From Thiobacillus sp. SCUT-2 (GTDB lineage Bacteria > Pseudomonadota > Gammaproteobacteria > Burkholderiales > Thiobacillaceae): DNA of 64,000 nt. The DNA lies in the NCBI RefSeq assembly GCF_035621355.1, contig NZ_CP141769.1, positions 2,666,001 to 2,730,000 on the forward strand, in the 5' to 3' direction. Within the stretch, counting starts at the first letter, position 1. Every line of letters starts with the position of its first letter. Below the pieces are notes generated by a model that had not been told where the DNA came from, ran no database searches, and worked only from the letters and a program-made list of their open reading frames with translations. Below, in pieces: positions 56,146 through 64,000 of the stretch. The position numbers and the translations under genes are program-made.

Positions 56146-57972
56146 ATGGCCACGCGCGACACCCTCACCCCCAAAGAAGCCCAGTGCAGCAGCGGCGCCG
56201 ATTACGCGGCGCTGGCGCTGGAGGCGCTGCAGGAACCCGCCGACGCCGCCTACGCCAAGGAACTGATGGACCGCGTGGCGGACGACTGCCAGTTCACCAA
56301 GGACCTCGCCGCCTGCGCCATCGTCTACAAGGCGCTGGGCGAGCAGGGCCGCGCCGAGGAACTGCTGCAGACGGCCGAGGACTACTGCATGAGCGGCGAG
56401 GAGCAGATCGCGCTGGCGGAGGCCAAGTTCAAGGTGCTGGGCGACAAGGCGGCGGCGGTCGGCGCGTACGAGAAGGCGCTGAAGGAAACCGGCAACCTCG
56501 ACCCGCTGATCGACCTGGCGAAGAACGTGATGAGCGTGATCGCCGACAGCGCCTTCGCGAAGAAGGTGCTGGAAAAGGCCGAGGCGAAGATCTCGCGCGC
56601 GGTGGAATACGGCAAGCTCGCCGCGGCGGCCGCCGAGCACGTGCTCGACAAGGACTACGCGGCAGCGATCTTCAGCAAGGCGGGCGAGAAGCTCTCCAGC
56701 GTGCCGGATCTGCTGTCGCTGGCGAGCGAGGTCACGAAGACGCTCGGCGACCCTGCCAAGGCCAAGGCGCTGTATGAGCGCGCGCTGGCCGGCGCCACCG
56801 ACTTCACCGCCGCCAAGACGCTGATCGAGTCGGCCCGGCAGGCGGGCGACGCGGCGTTCATGCAGGCCGCACTGAAGAAGGCGGGCGATCTCGCCAGCGC
56901 CACCGGCGAATACATCGAGCTCGCCGAAGGCCTGGCCAGCGTGGGCGACAAGCCCGCCGCAGCCGCGCTGCTCGACAAGGCGGAAGACGCGGTGGCGGGG
57001 CTCGACGAAATGCAGAAGCTGGTCGCCGCGGTGGAAACCCACCTCGCCGACGACGCCGAGCGCCTGGCCCGCGTCAAGGCCAAGCTCGAAAAGCGCCAGG
57101 CCAACCATGCGCGCTACCTCGAATTCCAGCAGCTCGAAAAGGACGCCACCAGCGTCAAGCAGTTGCTCGCGCTGGCGGAACGCGTGCGCGTCGAGCTGGA
57201 GGATCCCTTCTATGCCGCCAAGCTGATCGAATCGGCGGAAAAGCTGCTCGACGGGACCGGCTATCAGTTTTCCCGCTACAAGCCCATCCTGCTCGCGGTG
57301 GACAAGAACCTCGACGACACGGCCTGGCTCGGCCGGCTGCTCGACCGCGCTTCGGAAAATGCCGCCGACTTCATCGCCTTCAAGGATCTGGTCGTCACGG
57401 CCGCCCACCTGCATCACCGCGAGCTCGGCGTCGCCAGGGCGCGGGCCTACCTCGCCGCGCGTGAGGCGGCGCTGGCCGGGGACGCCCGTGCCACCGTGTA
57501 CGACCTCGCCAAGCTTGCCGAGGCCAGCTTTGCCGCCACCCAGGACGCCACGGAGGCGGGGCGCCTGCTGGAAGCCGCACGGGCCCAGGCCAAGGACCAC
57601 TTCGCGCTGACGCACATCGCCCGCCTGTATGCCGCGATGGGCAACGGCACCCGCGCCGACGAACTGTATGCCGAGGCGGCGGCCGCCTGCCCGAACGGCG
57701 ACGCATGCATCCAGTTCATCGATCGCCTGAAGGGCTTTGCCCTGCCGGCCGCAGCCTTGAAGAAGTGGTATGCCGCGTGCGGCGCGCATCTCAGCAGCCC
57801 GGCGGACAAGCTGCGCTGGGCCGAAGGCATCGCCGACGCCCTCAACGACAAGGCCTGGGCAGCCGAGGTGTACGGCCAGCTCGCCGGGCAGTTCGCGGGC
57901 GATGCGCGCTTCGAGCTCAGCCGCCATTCGCACGCGGACCTCAGCTATTTCGGCGCCCAGCGCCGCCATTGA
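56146..57972 (+). CDS. Large helical-repeat protein of unknown function
   Basis: The protein has 608 residues, without signal peptide or membrane segment. It is almost wholly alpha-helical with repeated AxxLxxKA-type helix pairs (AYEKALKETGNLDPLIDLAK, LYERALAGATDFTAAKTLIE, LLDKAEDAVAGLDEMQKLVA), which looks like a TPR- or Sel1-like solenoid that has diverged. I start at MATRDTL, which has GGGAGACACGA upstream; the frame continues ten codons further. No enzyme motif is visible. A terminator follows at 58066. It may be a scaffold. Confidence 0.8.
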   Translation: MATRDTLTPKEAQCSSGADYAALALEALQEPADAAYAKELMDRVADDCQFTKDLAACAIVYKALGEQGRAEELLQTAEDYCMSGEEQIALAEAKFKVLGDKAAAVGAYEKALKETGNLDPLIDLAKNVMSVIADSAFAKKVLEKAEAKISRAVEYGKLAAAAAEHVLDKDYAAAIFSKAGEKLSSVPDLLSLASEVTKTLGDPAKAKALYERALAGATDFTAAKTLIESARQAGDAAFMQAALKKAGDLASATGEYIELAEGLASVGDKPAAAALLDKAEDAVAGLDEMQKLVAAVETHLADDAERLARVKAKLEKRQANHARYLEFQQLEKDATSVKQLLALAERVRVELEDPFYAAKLIESAEKLLDGTGYQFSRYKPILLAVDKNLDDTAWLGRLLDRASENAADFIAFKDLVVTAAHLHHRELGVARARAYLAAREAALAGDARATVYDLAKLAEASFAATQDATEAGRLLEAARAQAKDHFALTHIARLYAAMGNGTRADELYAEAAAACPNGDACIQFIDRLKGFALPAAALKKWYAACGAHLSSPADKLRWAEGIADALNDKAWAAEVYGQLAGQFAGDARFELSRHSHADLSYFGAQRRH

Positions 57973-58065
57973 TCGGTTCGGGCGCGCGCAGCGCCCGTTC
58001 GCCCCCTCTGCCGCACGCAGCGGAGGGTCGGGGAGACGGATGTCGCTTCCTCGAAATATCCCCAG

Positions 58066-58098
58066 AAACAGCCCGGTTGTCCGGGCTGTTTTTATTTG
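58066..58098 (+). terminator. Rho-independent terminator
   Basis: An 11-bp stem (aaacagcccgg / ccgggctgttt) with a 4-nt loop is followed by tttatttg. It ends the helical-repeat gene. Confidence 0.9.
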
Positions 58099-58134
58099 TA
58101 CACTCTAGATAAAGCTGTTCCCCAGGAGTGTCCC

Positions 58135-59190
58135 ATGGTCGAAAACCTGTCTGCTCTCATCGACACGGTTCAGAAGAACTGCATGATCGCCGATGCACGC
58201 CACGCACGCGACATGACGATGTGCACCTTCCTGCTGGAGATGCGCGAGTATTACCGGTGGGAAATGGAAATTCCCTACGGGGCCCGCTTGCCCAAGGACG
58301 AGCTCGGCGACTGGCTGAACGCGCGCGAAAGCCTGTGGGATACCGTCGAGGAGGAAGAGTTTGCCCGGCTGCCGCTCACCGCTGACGGCATCGATCCGTT
58401 CGAGGCCGACGACATCAACCGCGCGCTCGTGCCCCAGGGCCTCGTCTACAGCAGCGGGCTCGGGCGCTTCCGCAAGCCGCACTTCGTCCTCGCCGAGCTC
58501 AAGCGCGCCGAGGTGCGCGAGGGCGTGCAGGTGCTGGTGGCCGGATGCGAATACGCGCGCGACCTGATCGCGCCGCCCGCGGCGATGCGTGACGGCGCGA
58601 TCTTCCTGCGCATGGACGCGGTGCGGCGCCTGCTGTGGAACAAGTACGAGGAATGGCAGTGGAAGGAAAAGGACACGGCGCTCGGCCGCGCGTTCGCCCA
58701 CTACGATTTCGAGCGCGACATCGAGCGCGGCCTCGATCGCATGGCCGATGCCGAAAGCGAGGCGATGATCCTCCACGAGATCGGCGAGGCGCGCGCCGAA
58801 TCGCTGCTGGGGGACGGCTGGAACGCGATGCTCGGCCAGTTGACCTCCAAGCATGCCGAACTGCTGGTGCGCGCGGTGCGCGACCATCTGGCCGACTGCC
58901 TGGTCACGCTGCCGACCCTGCTCGAGCGCGAGGCGGTCGGATCGCTGCATTTCTACCTGGCGAACCTGTCCGGGCTGCGACGCGCCCTCTTTCCGGCGCT
59001 GCCGCAGGCCTACGAGGCGTGGCTCGACAGCTGCGACACCGGCCGCCTCGCCACGCTCGTCCGGACGGCGGAGGGCCATTGGCTCGATGTCGCGCGGATG
59101 CTGGCGTCCACCTACCACCGCGACCCGGCACGCGGCGACGCTCAGCTCAATGCGCTGGCCGGAGGCGATCTCGCCAGCCTCCGGCTCTAG
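58135..59190 (+). CDS. Conserved protein of the Sfum_1244 type, function unknown
   Basis: The protein has 351 residues. It starts MVENLSALIDTVQKNC, with MREYYRWEMEIPYGARLPKDE, LGDWLNARESLWDTVEEEE and FRKPHFVLAELKRAE. I recall this as a small conserved family (Sfum_1244) with no known function. It is helical, cytosolic and acidic. An AGGAG site precedes the ATG. It ends just before the convergent CheA terminator. I do not assign an activity. Confidence 0.8.
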   Translation: MVENLSALIDTVQKNCMIADARHARDMTMCTFLLEMREYYRWEMEIPYGARLPKDELGDWLNARESLWDTVEEEEFARLPLTADGIDPFEADDINRALVPQGLVYSSGLGRFRKPHFVLAELKRAEVREGVQVLVAGCEYARDLIAPPAAMRDGAIFLRMDAVRRLLWNKYEEWQWKEKDTALGRAFAHYDFERDIERGLDRMADAESEAMILHEIGEARAESLLGDGWNAMLGQLTSKHAELLVRAVRDHLADCLVTLPTLLEREAVGSLHFYLANLSGLRRALFPALPQAYEAWLDSCDTGRLATLVRTAEGHWLDVARMLASTYHRDPARGDAQLNALAGGDLASLRL

Positions 59191-59192
59191 GC

Positions 59193-59221
59193 AAAAAAAA
59201 CGGGCGGTGTCACCCGCCCGT
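59193..59221 (-). terminator. Rho-independent terminator of the CheA/PilL gene
   Basis: Read on the minus strand, the stem ACGGGCGG / CCGCCCGT with a 6-nt loop is followed by eight T. It is 23 bp after the CheA/PilL stop. Confidence 0.9.
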
Positions 59222-59243
59222 CGCTTGCTCGCCGGAACGCCCT

Positions 59244-62200
59244 TCAGGCCGGCAGACTGGCTTCCTGCCCAAGCTGCTCGGCGATGGCGTCGAGCAGCTG
59301 CTGTTCCTGATAGGGCTTGCCCAGATACACGTTGACGCCGATTTCCATCGCGTGATTGCGGTGCTTGTCCGCCGTCCGCGACGTGATCATGATGATCGGG
59401 ACCGCCTTCATGCGGGGGTCGCCGCGCATCACGCGCGCCAGTTCGAAGCCGTCCATGCGCGGCATCTCGACGTCGAGCAGCACGACATCCGGAATCAGGT
59501 CGTGCATCTTTTCCAGGGCGTCGACACCGTCCTTGGCGCTGTCGACACGGAAGCCCTCGCGGGTGAGCAGGCGGGTCGTGATCTTGCGCACGGTGAGCGA
59601 ATCGTCGACGACGAGGACGAGCGGCGGCTGCAGCGCTGCGCTCACCTCCACCGTCTCGGCCGGGGCCGCACGTTCCACGACGTTGCGCGGCATGCTGGCC
59701 CAGCGCAGGGCGAGCGGAACCGGGTTGAGGATGAGGATGACGCGCCCGTCGCCGCGCACCGTCGCACCGGCGACACCGGTGATCCGGGCCATCTGGGGGC
59801 CGATGTTCTTGACCACGATTTCGCGCGTGCCTTCGATCGTGTCGAGCAGCACCGCGGCATGGCTGGAGCCGCTTTGCAGCAGCACCACCGGGTTGTAGCG
59901 CTGCACTTCGTGGACCGCCTCGGCATCCCCCAGCAGATGGGGCAGATAGGACAGCGGGTAGCGGGTGCCGCGCCAGCTGAGTTCGCCGGCCGCCATCGCC
60001 TGTTCGAGCTCGTGCGGTTTCAGTTCGAGCACCTGCTGGACCAGCGGGGCCGGCAGCGCGTAGTCGTGCTTGGCGGCCTGGATCATCACGGCCTGCGTCA
60101 TCGCCAGCGTCAGGGGCAGGTAGATGTTGAAGGTCGTGCCGGCCCCCGGCGTCGACGTCAGGTCGATGCGGCCGCCCAGCGCCGAGATCTCGCTCTTCAC
60201 CACGTCCATGCCGACGCCGCGGCCCGCGACCTGGCTGACGGCCTCGGCGGTCGAGAAGCCGGCTGCGAAGATCATCTGTCCCAGCAGCGTTTCGGTCGGC
60301 TCGACGCCCGGCAGCAGGAGGCCGTTGGCCTCGGCCTTCTCGCGGATGCGCGCATAGTTGAGGCCGCCGCCGTCATCCTTCACGGTGATCAGCATCTCGT
60401 TGCCGGTCTGGCGCGCCGACAGCACGATTTCGCCGAACTCGGCCTTGCCCGCGGCGCGGCGCGCTTCCGGCGTTTCGATGCCGTGCGCCAGCGCGTTGCG
60501 CAACAGGTGCTCGATCGGGGCCGTGACCTTCTCCAGCACGGAACGGTCGATTTCGAGGTCGCCGCCCTGGATGTCGAGCTGGGCGCGCTTGCCGACGTCG
60601 CGCGCCGTCTGGCGCACGGTGCGATAGAGCCGCTCGGCGACGGAGTACAGCGGCACCATGCGTACCCGCAGCAGGTCCTGCTGCAGCTCGCGGTTGAGGC
60701 GGGTCTGCTGGATCAGCGCCGCATCGGCTTCGCCGAGTCGGGCCATCAGGATGTGCTGCACCGTCGAGATGTCGTTGACGCTCTCGGCGAGGAAGCGCGT
60801 GACCTCCTGGAAGCGGGTGAAGCGGTCGAATTCGAGCGGGTCGAATTGCTCGGCGGCGCCCTGCGTCTGGAAGGTGGCCTGCATCTGCGACTCGGCCTGG
60901 ATCTCCACCTCGCGGATGTGGGCACGCAGGCGCACCAGCGCTTCCGACAGTTCGCTGACGTGGCGCTTGAAGGCGAAGACCTCGCTTTCGATGCGCGAGC
61001 GTGCGATCGCCACTTCGCCCGCCTGGTTCACCATGCGGTCGATCCAGTCGGCGCGCACCCGCAGGGTGAGGGCATTGCTGTCGCGCGCGACCGGCTGCGC
61101 CGGCGCTAGCGGATCGGTCGCCGGAGCCGCCGTTGCGGCCGCCGGGCCGGCCTGGGCAAGCACCGGCTCGACCGGCGCCTCCAGCGGCGCCGGGGCCTCT
61201 TCGATCGCCGGCGCGAGATCGCCCTGCTTCAGGCGCTCGACGGCGTCCGCCAGGCGGTCGAGTTGCGCCTCCAGGGTGTCGAACACCTCCGCTCCGGCGT
61301 TCAGCTGGCCCTCGATGACCGCGATCACGCGCGACTCCATGACGTGCGTCAACTCGCCCAGCCGCATGGCGCCGACCATCCGTGCGCTGCCCTTGATGGT
61401 GTGCAGGTTGCGGCGCAGCGCATCGCGCGGCTTGGCGTCGGCGGGGGCATCCTTCCACGCGCGCAGATGCGCGCTGGTCTCGGGTACCAGCGTCTCGGCT
61501 TCCTCGAGGAAGATCGGCAGCAGCTGCGCGTCGATGTCGTCGGCCACCTCGCGCCGTTCGAATACCGGCGCGGCTGCGGCGGGCCGATGCTCGGGAATCA
61601 GCGCGCTGACATCCGGCAGTGCCGGTGAGTCCGCCGCCGGCCCCGCCGGTTCGGCCACGCTCGCCTGCACGGGCTCGGCAGCGTCGAGCGTCGCCTCCGG
61701 CACCGCATCGGCGGATACCTCGACGGTTTCCGCTTCGGCAGACGAAACATCGGCCGCAGCGGGTTCTTCGACGACAGTCATAGCGGCAGGCGGCATCGCC
61801 GCCTCGGCAAGGATTTCGTCTGCCGCGAGCGGCTGCTCGGCCACCGCCGGCAGCTGCTCGTCCTCGAGCTCGCCCAGCGCTGCGACCAGGTCGTCCGCTG
61901 CTTCGGGCAGGTGCCCGCTCTCGATGCCCGCAATCATGTCGCGCAGGCGCGCGACGGCGTCCTGAACCAGCGGCAGGTGCGCGGCCGGCAGGGGCGCGTA
62001 GGCGAAGCGGTTCCAGTATTGCTCGAGTGCGTGCGACAGCTCGGCCAGCGCCGTGACGCCGGCCGTGCCTGCGATGCCGCCCAGCGTATGGACCGCACGG
62101 CGGGCATGCTCGCTAACGACGCCCTGGGTGGCGTCGACGTGGCGTTCGGCTTCCTCCTGCAGGACGGCCAGACGCTGGTGCGCTTCGGTCATGAAGATTT

Positions 62201-64000
62201 CGTAGAGCCCGGTCGAGAGGCACACCGTGCCGATGCAGATCTCGTCCGCTGGCGCGGGCGTCTCGACAACGGCCGGCGCAACGGCATACTCGACGATGGC
62301 GCCCACGGCCGGTCGCGCCGCTTCCGTTTCGGTGAATTCAGGCTCGATGTCCCTGGCTGGCGGCGCCGGCGGATGCGCATATTCGATCACTGCGGCGACG
62401 GCGAGCGGCGGCGCCGCCTGGAACTGCTCGGGCTCCGCTTCGGCAAACGCAAGGGGCGCCTCCTCGGCCACTTGAACCGCCGGCTCGAGGTCGGTGAACG
62501 ACGCGAGGGGCGGCTCGGCGGCAGGCGCGACCGGCGGCGCCGCCTCGATTGCCGGGGCGGCTTCCGGTACGGTGTCGGCCTCGGCGAGCGCGCTCAGAGG
62601 CTCGAGCGTCGGCTCCGCTTCGCCGGAGGTTTCGAGGGCCATGGGCTCGGACACGGGCTCGACAGCCACAGCCGCCGCATCCAGCGGCTGCCCCTGGGCC
62701 ACCCGATCGAGCGCGGCAAGCAGGGCAGGCACCGGCAGGTGCGCAGGTTCGTTGGCCTGCAGGGCGTTCACCCATTCCTGGAAGACACCGCGCGCGCGCG
62801 TCACCAGGCGCAGCAGGTCGCTGCTGGCCGCCTTCTTCTCGGCCAGCCAGCCGTTCATCAGCTGTTCGTGGCGCCAGGCGGTTTCGCCGAGTTCTTCGAG
62901 CCCCACCATGCGGCCGCTGCCCTTCAGCGTATGGAAGCCGCGGCGGATCACCGTGAGCGATGCCTGATCGTCCGGATTGCTCTGGCAGGCCTCGCTCGCC
63001 TCGCCCATGGTGGCGAGCACCTCGTTGGCCTCTTCCAGGAAGATGTCGAGCAGTTCGGGCTCCGAGCCTTCCGGGATCGTCGCCAGCACCGTTTCCTCGG
63101 CGGGTACGCCCGCACCGGCTTCGGAAACCGCCTGCGGCGTTTCCGGCTCCACGGCGGCCTCGGCCTTCGCGACGTTCGCCTCGTCCGCCGCCACGGTGAT
63201 CGGCTCGAACGGCTCGGCCGTCGCGGCGACGTGCGGATCGGCGGTCGGGTTGGCGTCTTCGATGGAAACGGGGGCCGCCTCGGCGACCGGCTCGACGATC
63301 TCTTCGATCGGGGCCGGTGCCTCGATGGCCAGCCGTTCGGGAACCGCCAGGCCCGTCAGGACGGCGATCTCCGCATCCATCGCCAGCGGCGCGGAGAAGG
63401 CGCCCTGGCAGGCGTCGAGCGCGCTGCGCGTCTGGTTCTTCAGGGCCGCGTCGTCGATCAGCTCGGCGTCGCGGTTCAGTTCGGTCAGCGAATCAAGGAA
63501 TTTTTTTTTTGTGGCGTCGTCGGGTTGATCGCGCCACGCCACATAGTCTTCCTGCACCCCGGCCTTGCGGGCGGGCAGGCCCGACTCGACCGTCTCGTCG
63601 AATGCACCGTCGTCGTCGGCGCCGGCATCGACCACCCCGAACTCGATCAGCACCGGGCGCAGGATCCGGCCGGCGTCGGCGCGGCCGGCGCAGTATGCCT
63701 CGATGTAGAGGCCGAGACTGGAGAAGGCGTCGGCGAGGCGCCGCTGCGTCGCCTCGTCGGGATGCCCCTCCGCGGCGAACGTCTGCGCGGTCGCGGTGGC
63801 CGCGCTCAGCAGGCTGGCTGCGTCGGGCAGCTCGAGCATGGTCAGCGCACCCTGCGCCTGCTGCGCCAGCGCCGGCAGGCCGGCGAGCGCTTCACGCTCG
63901 GCGGGGTCGCGGAAGAAGGCGTCGAGCGCCTCCTCCATCTGCTTCAGGTTCTGCCCGACTTCCTGGGCCATGTGCACCAGCATGTCGCGCTCGGCCTCGC
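59244..64000 (-). CDS. Multi-Hpt hybrid CheA/PilL (ChpA-type) histidine kinase, N terminus outside window
   Basis: At least 1,584 residues are visible; the frame stays open at the right edge (EAERDMLVHMAQEVG). Three phosphotransfer domains are seen: FHTLKGSGRM (about 62,930), AVHTLGGIAG (about 62,090, where Lys of HTLKG is Gly) and LHTIKGSARM (about 61,400). Ala/Pro/Glu-rich linkers join them. Dimerisation, HATPase (NALAHGIETPE, VKDDGGGLNY), CheW-like (about 59,700-60,100) and a C-terminal receiver (VLVVDDSLTVRK, LLDVEMPRMDG) follow. This order is that of PilL/ChpA, which controls type IV pilus twitching and surface responses. A run of ten A on the coding strand is inside the gene near the N terminus (63501-63510). 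Confidence 0.93.
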   Translation of the reverse strand, partial: EAERDMLVHMAQEVGQNLKQMEEALDAFFRDPAEREALAGLPALAQQAQGALTMLELPDAASLLSAATATAQTFAAEGHPDEATQRRLADAFSSLGLYIEAYCAGRADAGRILRPVLIEFGVVDAGADDDGAFDETVESGLPARKAGVQEDYVAWRDQPDDATKKKFLDSLTELNRDAELIDDAALKNQTRSALDACQGAFSAPLAMDAEIAVLTGLAVPERLAIEAPAPIEEIVEPVAEAAPVSIEDANPTADPHVAATAEPFEPITVAADEANVAKAEAAVEPETPQAVSEAGAGVPAEETVLATIPEGSEPELLDIFLEEANEVLATMGEASEACQSNPDDQASLTVIRRGFHTLKGSGRMVGLEELGETAWRHEQLMNGWLAEKKAASSDLLRLVTRARGVFQEWVNALQANEPAHLPVPALLAALDRVAQGQPLDAAAVAVEPVSEPMALETSGEAEPTLEPLSALAEADTVPEAAPAIEAAPPVAPAAEPPLASFTDLEPAVQVAEEAPLAFAEAEPEQFQAAPPLAVAAVIEYAHPPAPPARDIEPEFTETEAARPAVGAIVEYAVAPAVVETPAPADEICIGTVCLSTGLYEIFMTEAHQRLAVLQEEAERHVDATQGVVSEHARRAVHTLGGIAGTAGVTALAELSHALEQYWNRFAYAPLPAAHLPLVQDAVARLRDMIAGIESGHLPEAADDLVAALGELEDEQLPAVAEQPLAADEILAEAAMPPAAMTVVEEPAAADVSSAEAETVEVSADAVPEATLDAAEPVQASVAEPAGPAADSPALPDVSALIPEHRPAAAAPVFERREVADDIDAQLLPIFLEEAETLVPETSAHLRAWKDAPADAKPRDALRRNLHTIKGSARMVGAMRLGELTHVMESRVIAVIEGQLNAGAEVFDTLEAQLDRLADAVERLKQGDLAPAIEEAPAPLEAPVEPVLAQAGPAAATAAPATDPLAPAQPVARDSNALTLRVRADWIDRMVNQAGEVAIARSRIESEVFAFKRHVSELSEALVRLRAHIREVEIQAESQMQATFQTQGAAEQFDPLEFDRFTRFQEVTRFLAESVNDISTVQHILMARLGEADAALIQQTRLNRELQQDLLRVRMVPLYSVAERLYRTVRQTARDVGKRAQLDIQGGDLEIDRSVLEKVTAPIEHLLRNALAHGIETPEARRAAGKAEFGEIVLSARQTGNEMLITVKDDGGGLNYARIREKAEANGLLLPGVEPTETLLGQMIFAAGFSTAEAVSQVAGRGVGMDVVKSEISALGGRIDLTSTPGAGTTFNIYLPLTLAMTQAVMIQAAKHDYALPAPLVQQVLELKPHELEQAMAAGELSWRGTRYPLSYLPHLLGDAEAVHEVQRYNPVVLLQSGSSHAAVLLDTIEGTREIVVKNIGPQMARITGVAGATVRGDGRVILILNPVPLALRWASMPRNVVERAAPAETVEVSAALQPPLVLVVDDSLTVRKITTRLLTREGFRVDSAKDGVDALEKMHDLIPDVVLLDVEMPRMDGFELARVMRGDPRMKAVPIIMITSRTADKHRNHAMEIGVNVYLGKPYQEQQLLDAIAEQLGQEASLPA

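Overview
The window is GC-rich, densely packed bacterial chromosome. The gene set and gene orders (zinc-ligand-poor DksA, DUF484 next to xerC, a STAS protein ahead of hslVU, NtrBC beside glnA, an SAH riboswitch on ahcY, PilL/ChpA-type CheA) point to a betaproteobacterium, probably close to the Nitrosomonadales or Rhodocyclales. No rRNA, tRNA, CRISPR array or insertion sequence was recognised.

Bases 1-7,200 are core genes: the end of grxD, ntrC and ntrB, a small DUF4124 envelope protein, glnA, a rhodanese, aroE and mtgA. The glnA promoter region carries a good sigma-54 element (5000-5015) and, about 106 bp upstream, a perfect NtrC palindrome (5121-5137).

Bases 7,219-23,000 are an accessory block on the minus strand, with visibly lower GC than its flanks. 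In transcription order it has a decayed lipoprotein/RTX fusion, lipoprotein 2, a truncated RTX lipase, lipoprotein 1, a 2,797-residue RTX lipase, a type I secretion ATPase with an inactive C39-like domain, and an HlyD-type adaptor. Each lipoprotein sits directly upstream of one RTX lipase copy. The broken copies show cassette-style duplication and deletion. This is the most unusual system in the window. I read it as a T1SS-exported lipase family with paired, possibly protective, lipoproteins; that pairing function is inference.

Bases 23,508-46,655 are again core: a CorA-like channel with an altered GMN motif, msbA-ttcA, a serine-glyoxylate-type aminotransferase, and ahcY-holin-like-metF behind an SAH riboswitch. 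Then come metK with a structured leader, a seven-gene overlapping run (two LpxL-type acyltransferases, GNAT, CoA-binding protein, dapF, DUF484, xerC), a GGDEF/EAL protein, PPK2 with a lipoprotein, and an RND pump with its adaptor.

Bases 46,842-52,352 hold dksA and a probable metal (zinc) homeostasis run: a CobW-family GTPase preceded by a 140-bp tandem duplication that makes two overlapping leader ORFs, yidD, a small Cys/His protein, an outer-membrane protein, and ZnuA- and ZnuB-like proteins without an ATPase. Bases 52,318-64,000 hold a STAS protein, hslV, hslU, a UPF0114 protein, two poorly characterised proteins and most of a very large multi-Hpt CheA/PilL histidine kinase that runs off the right edge.
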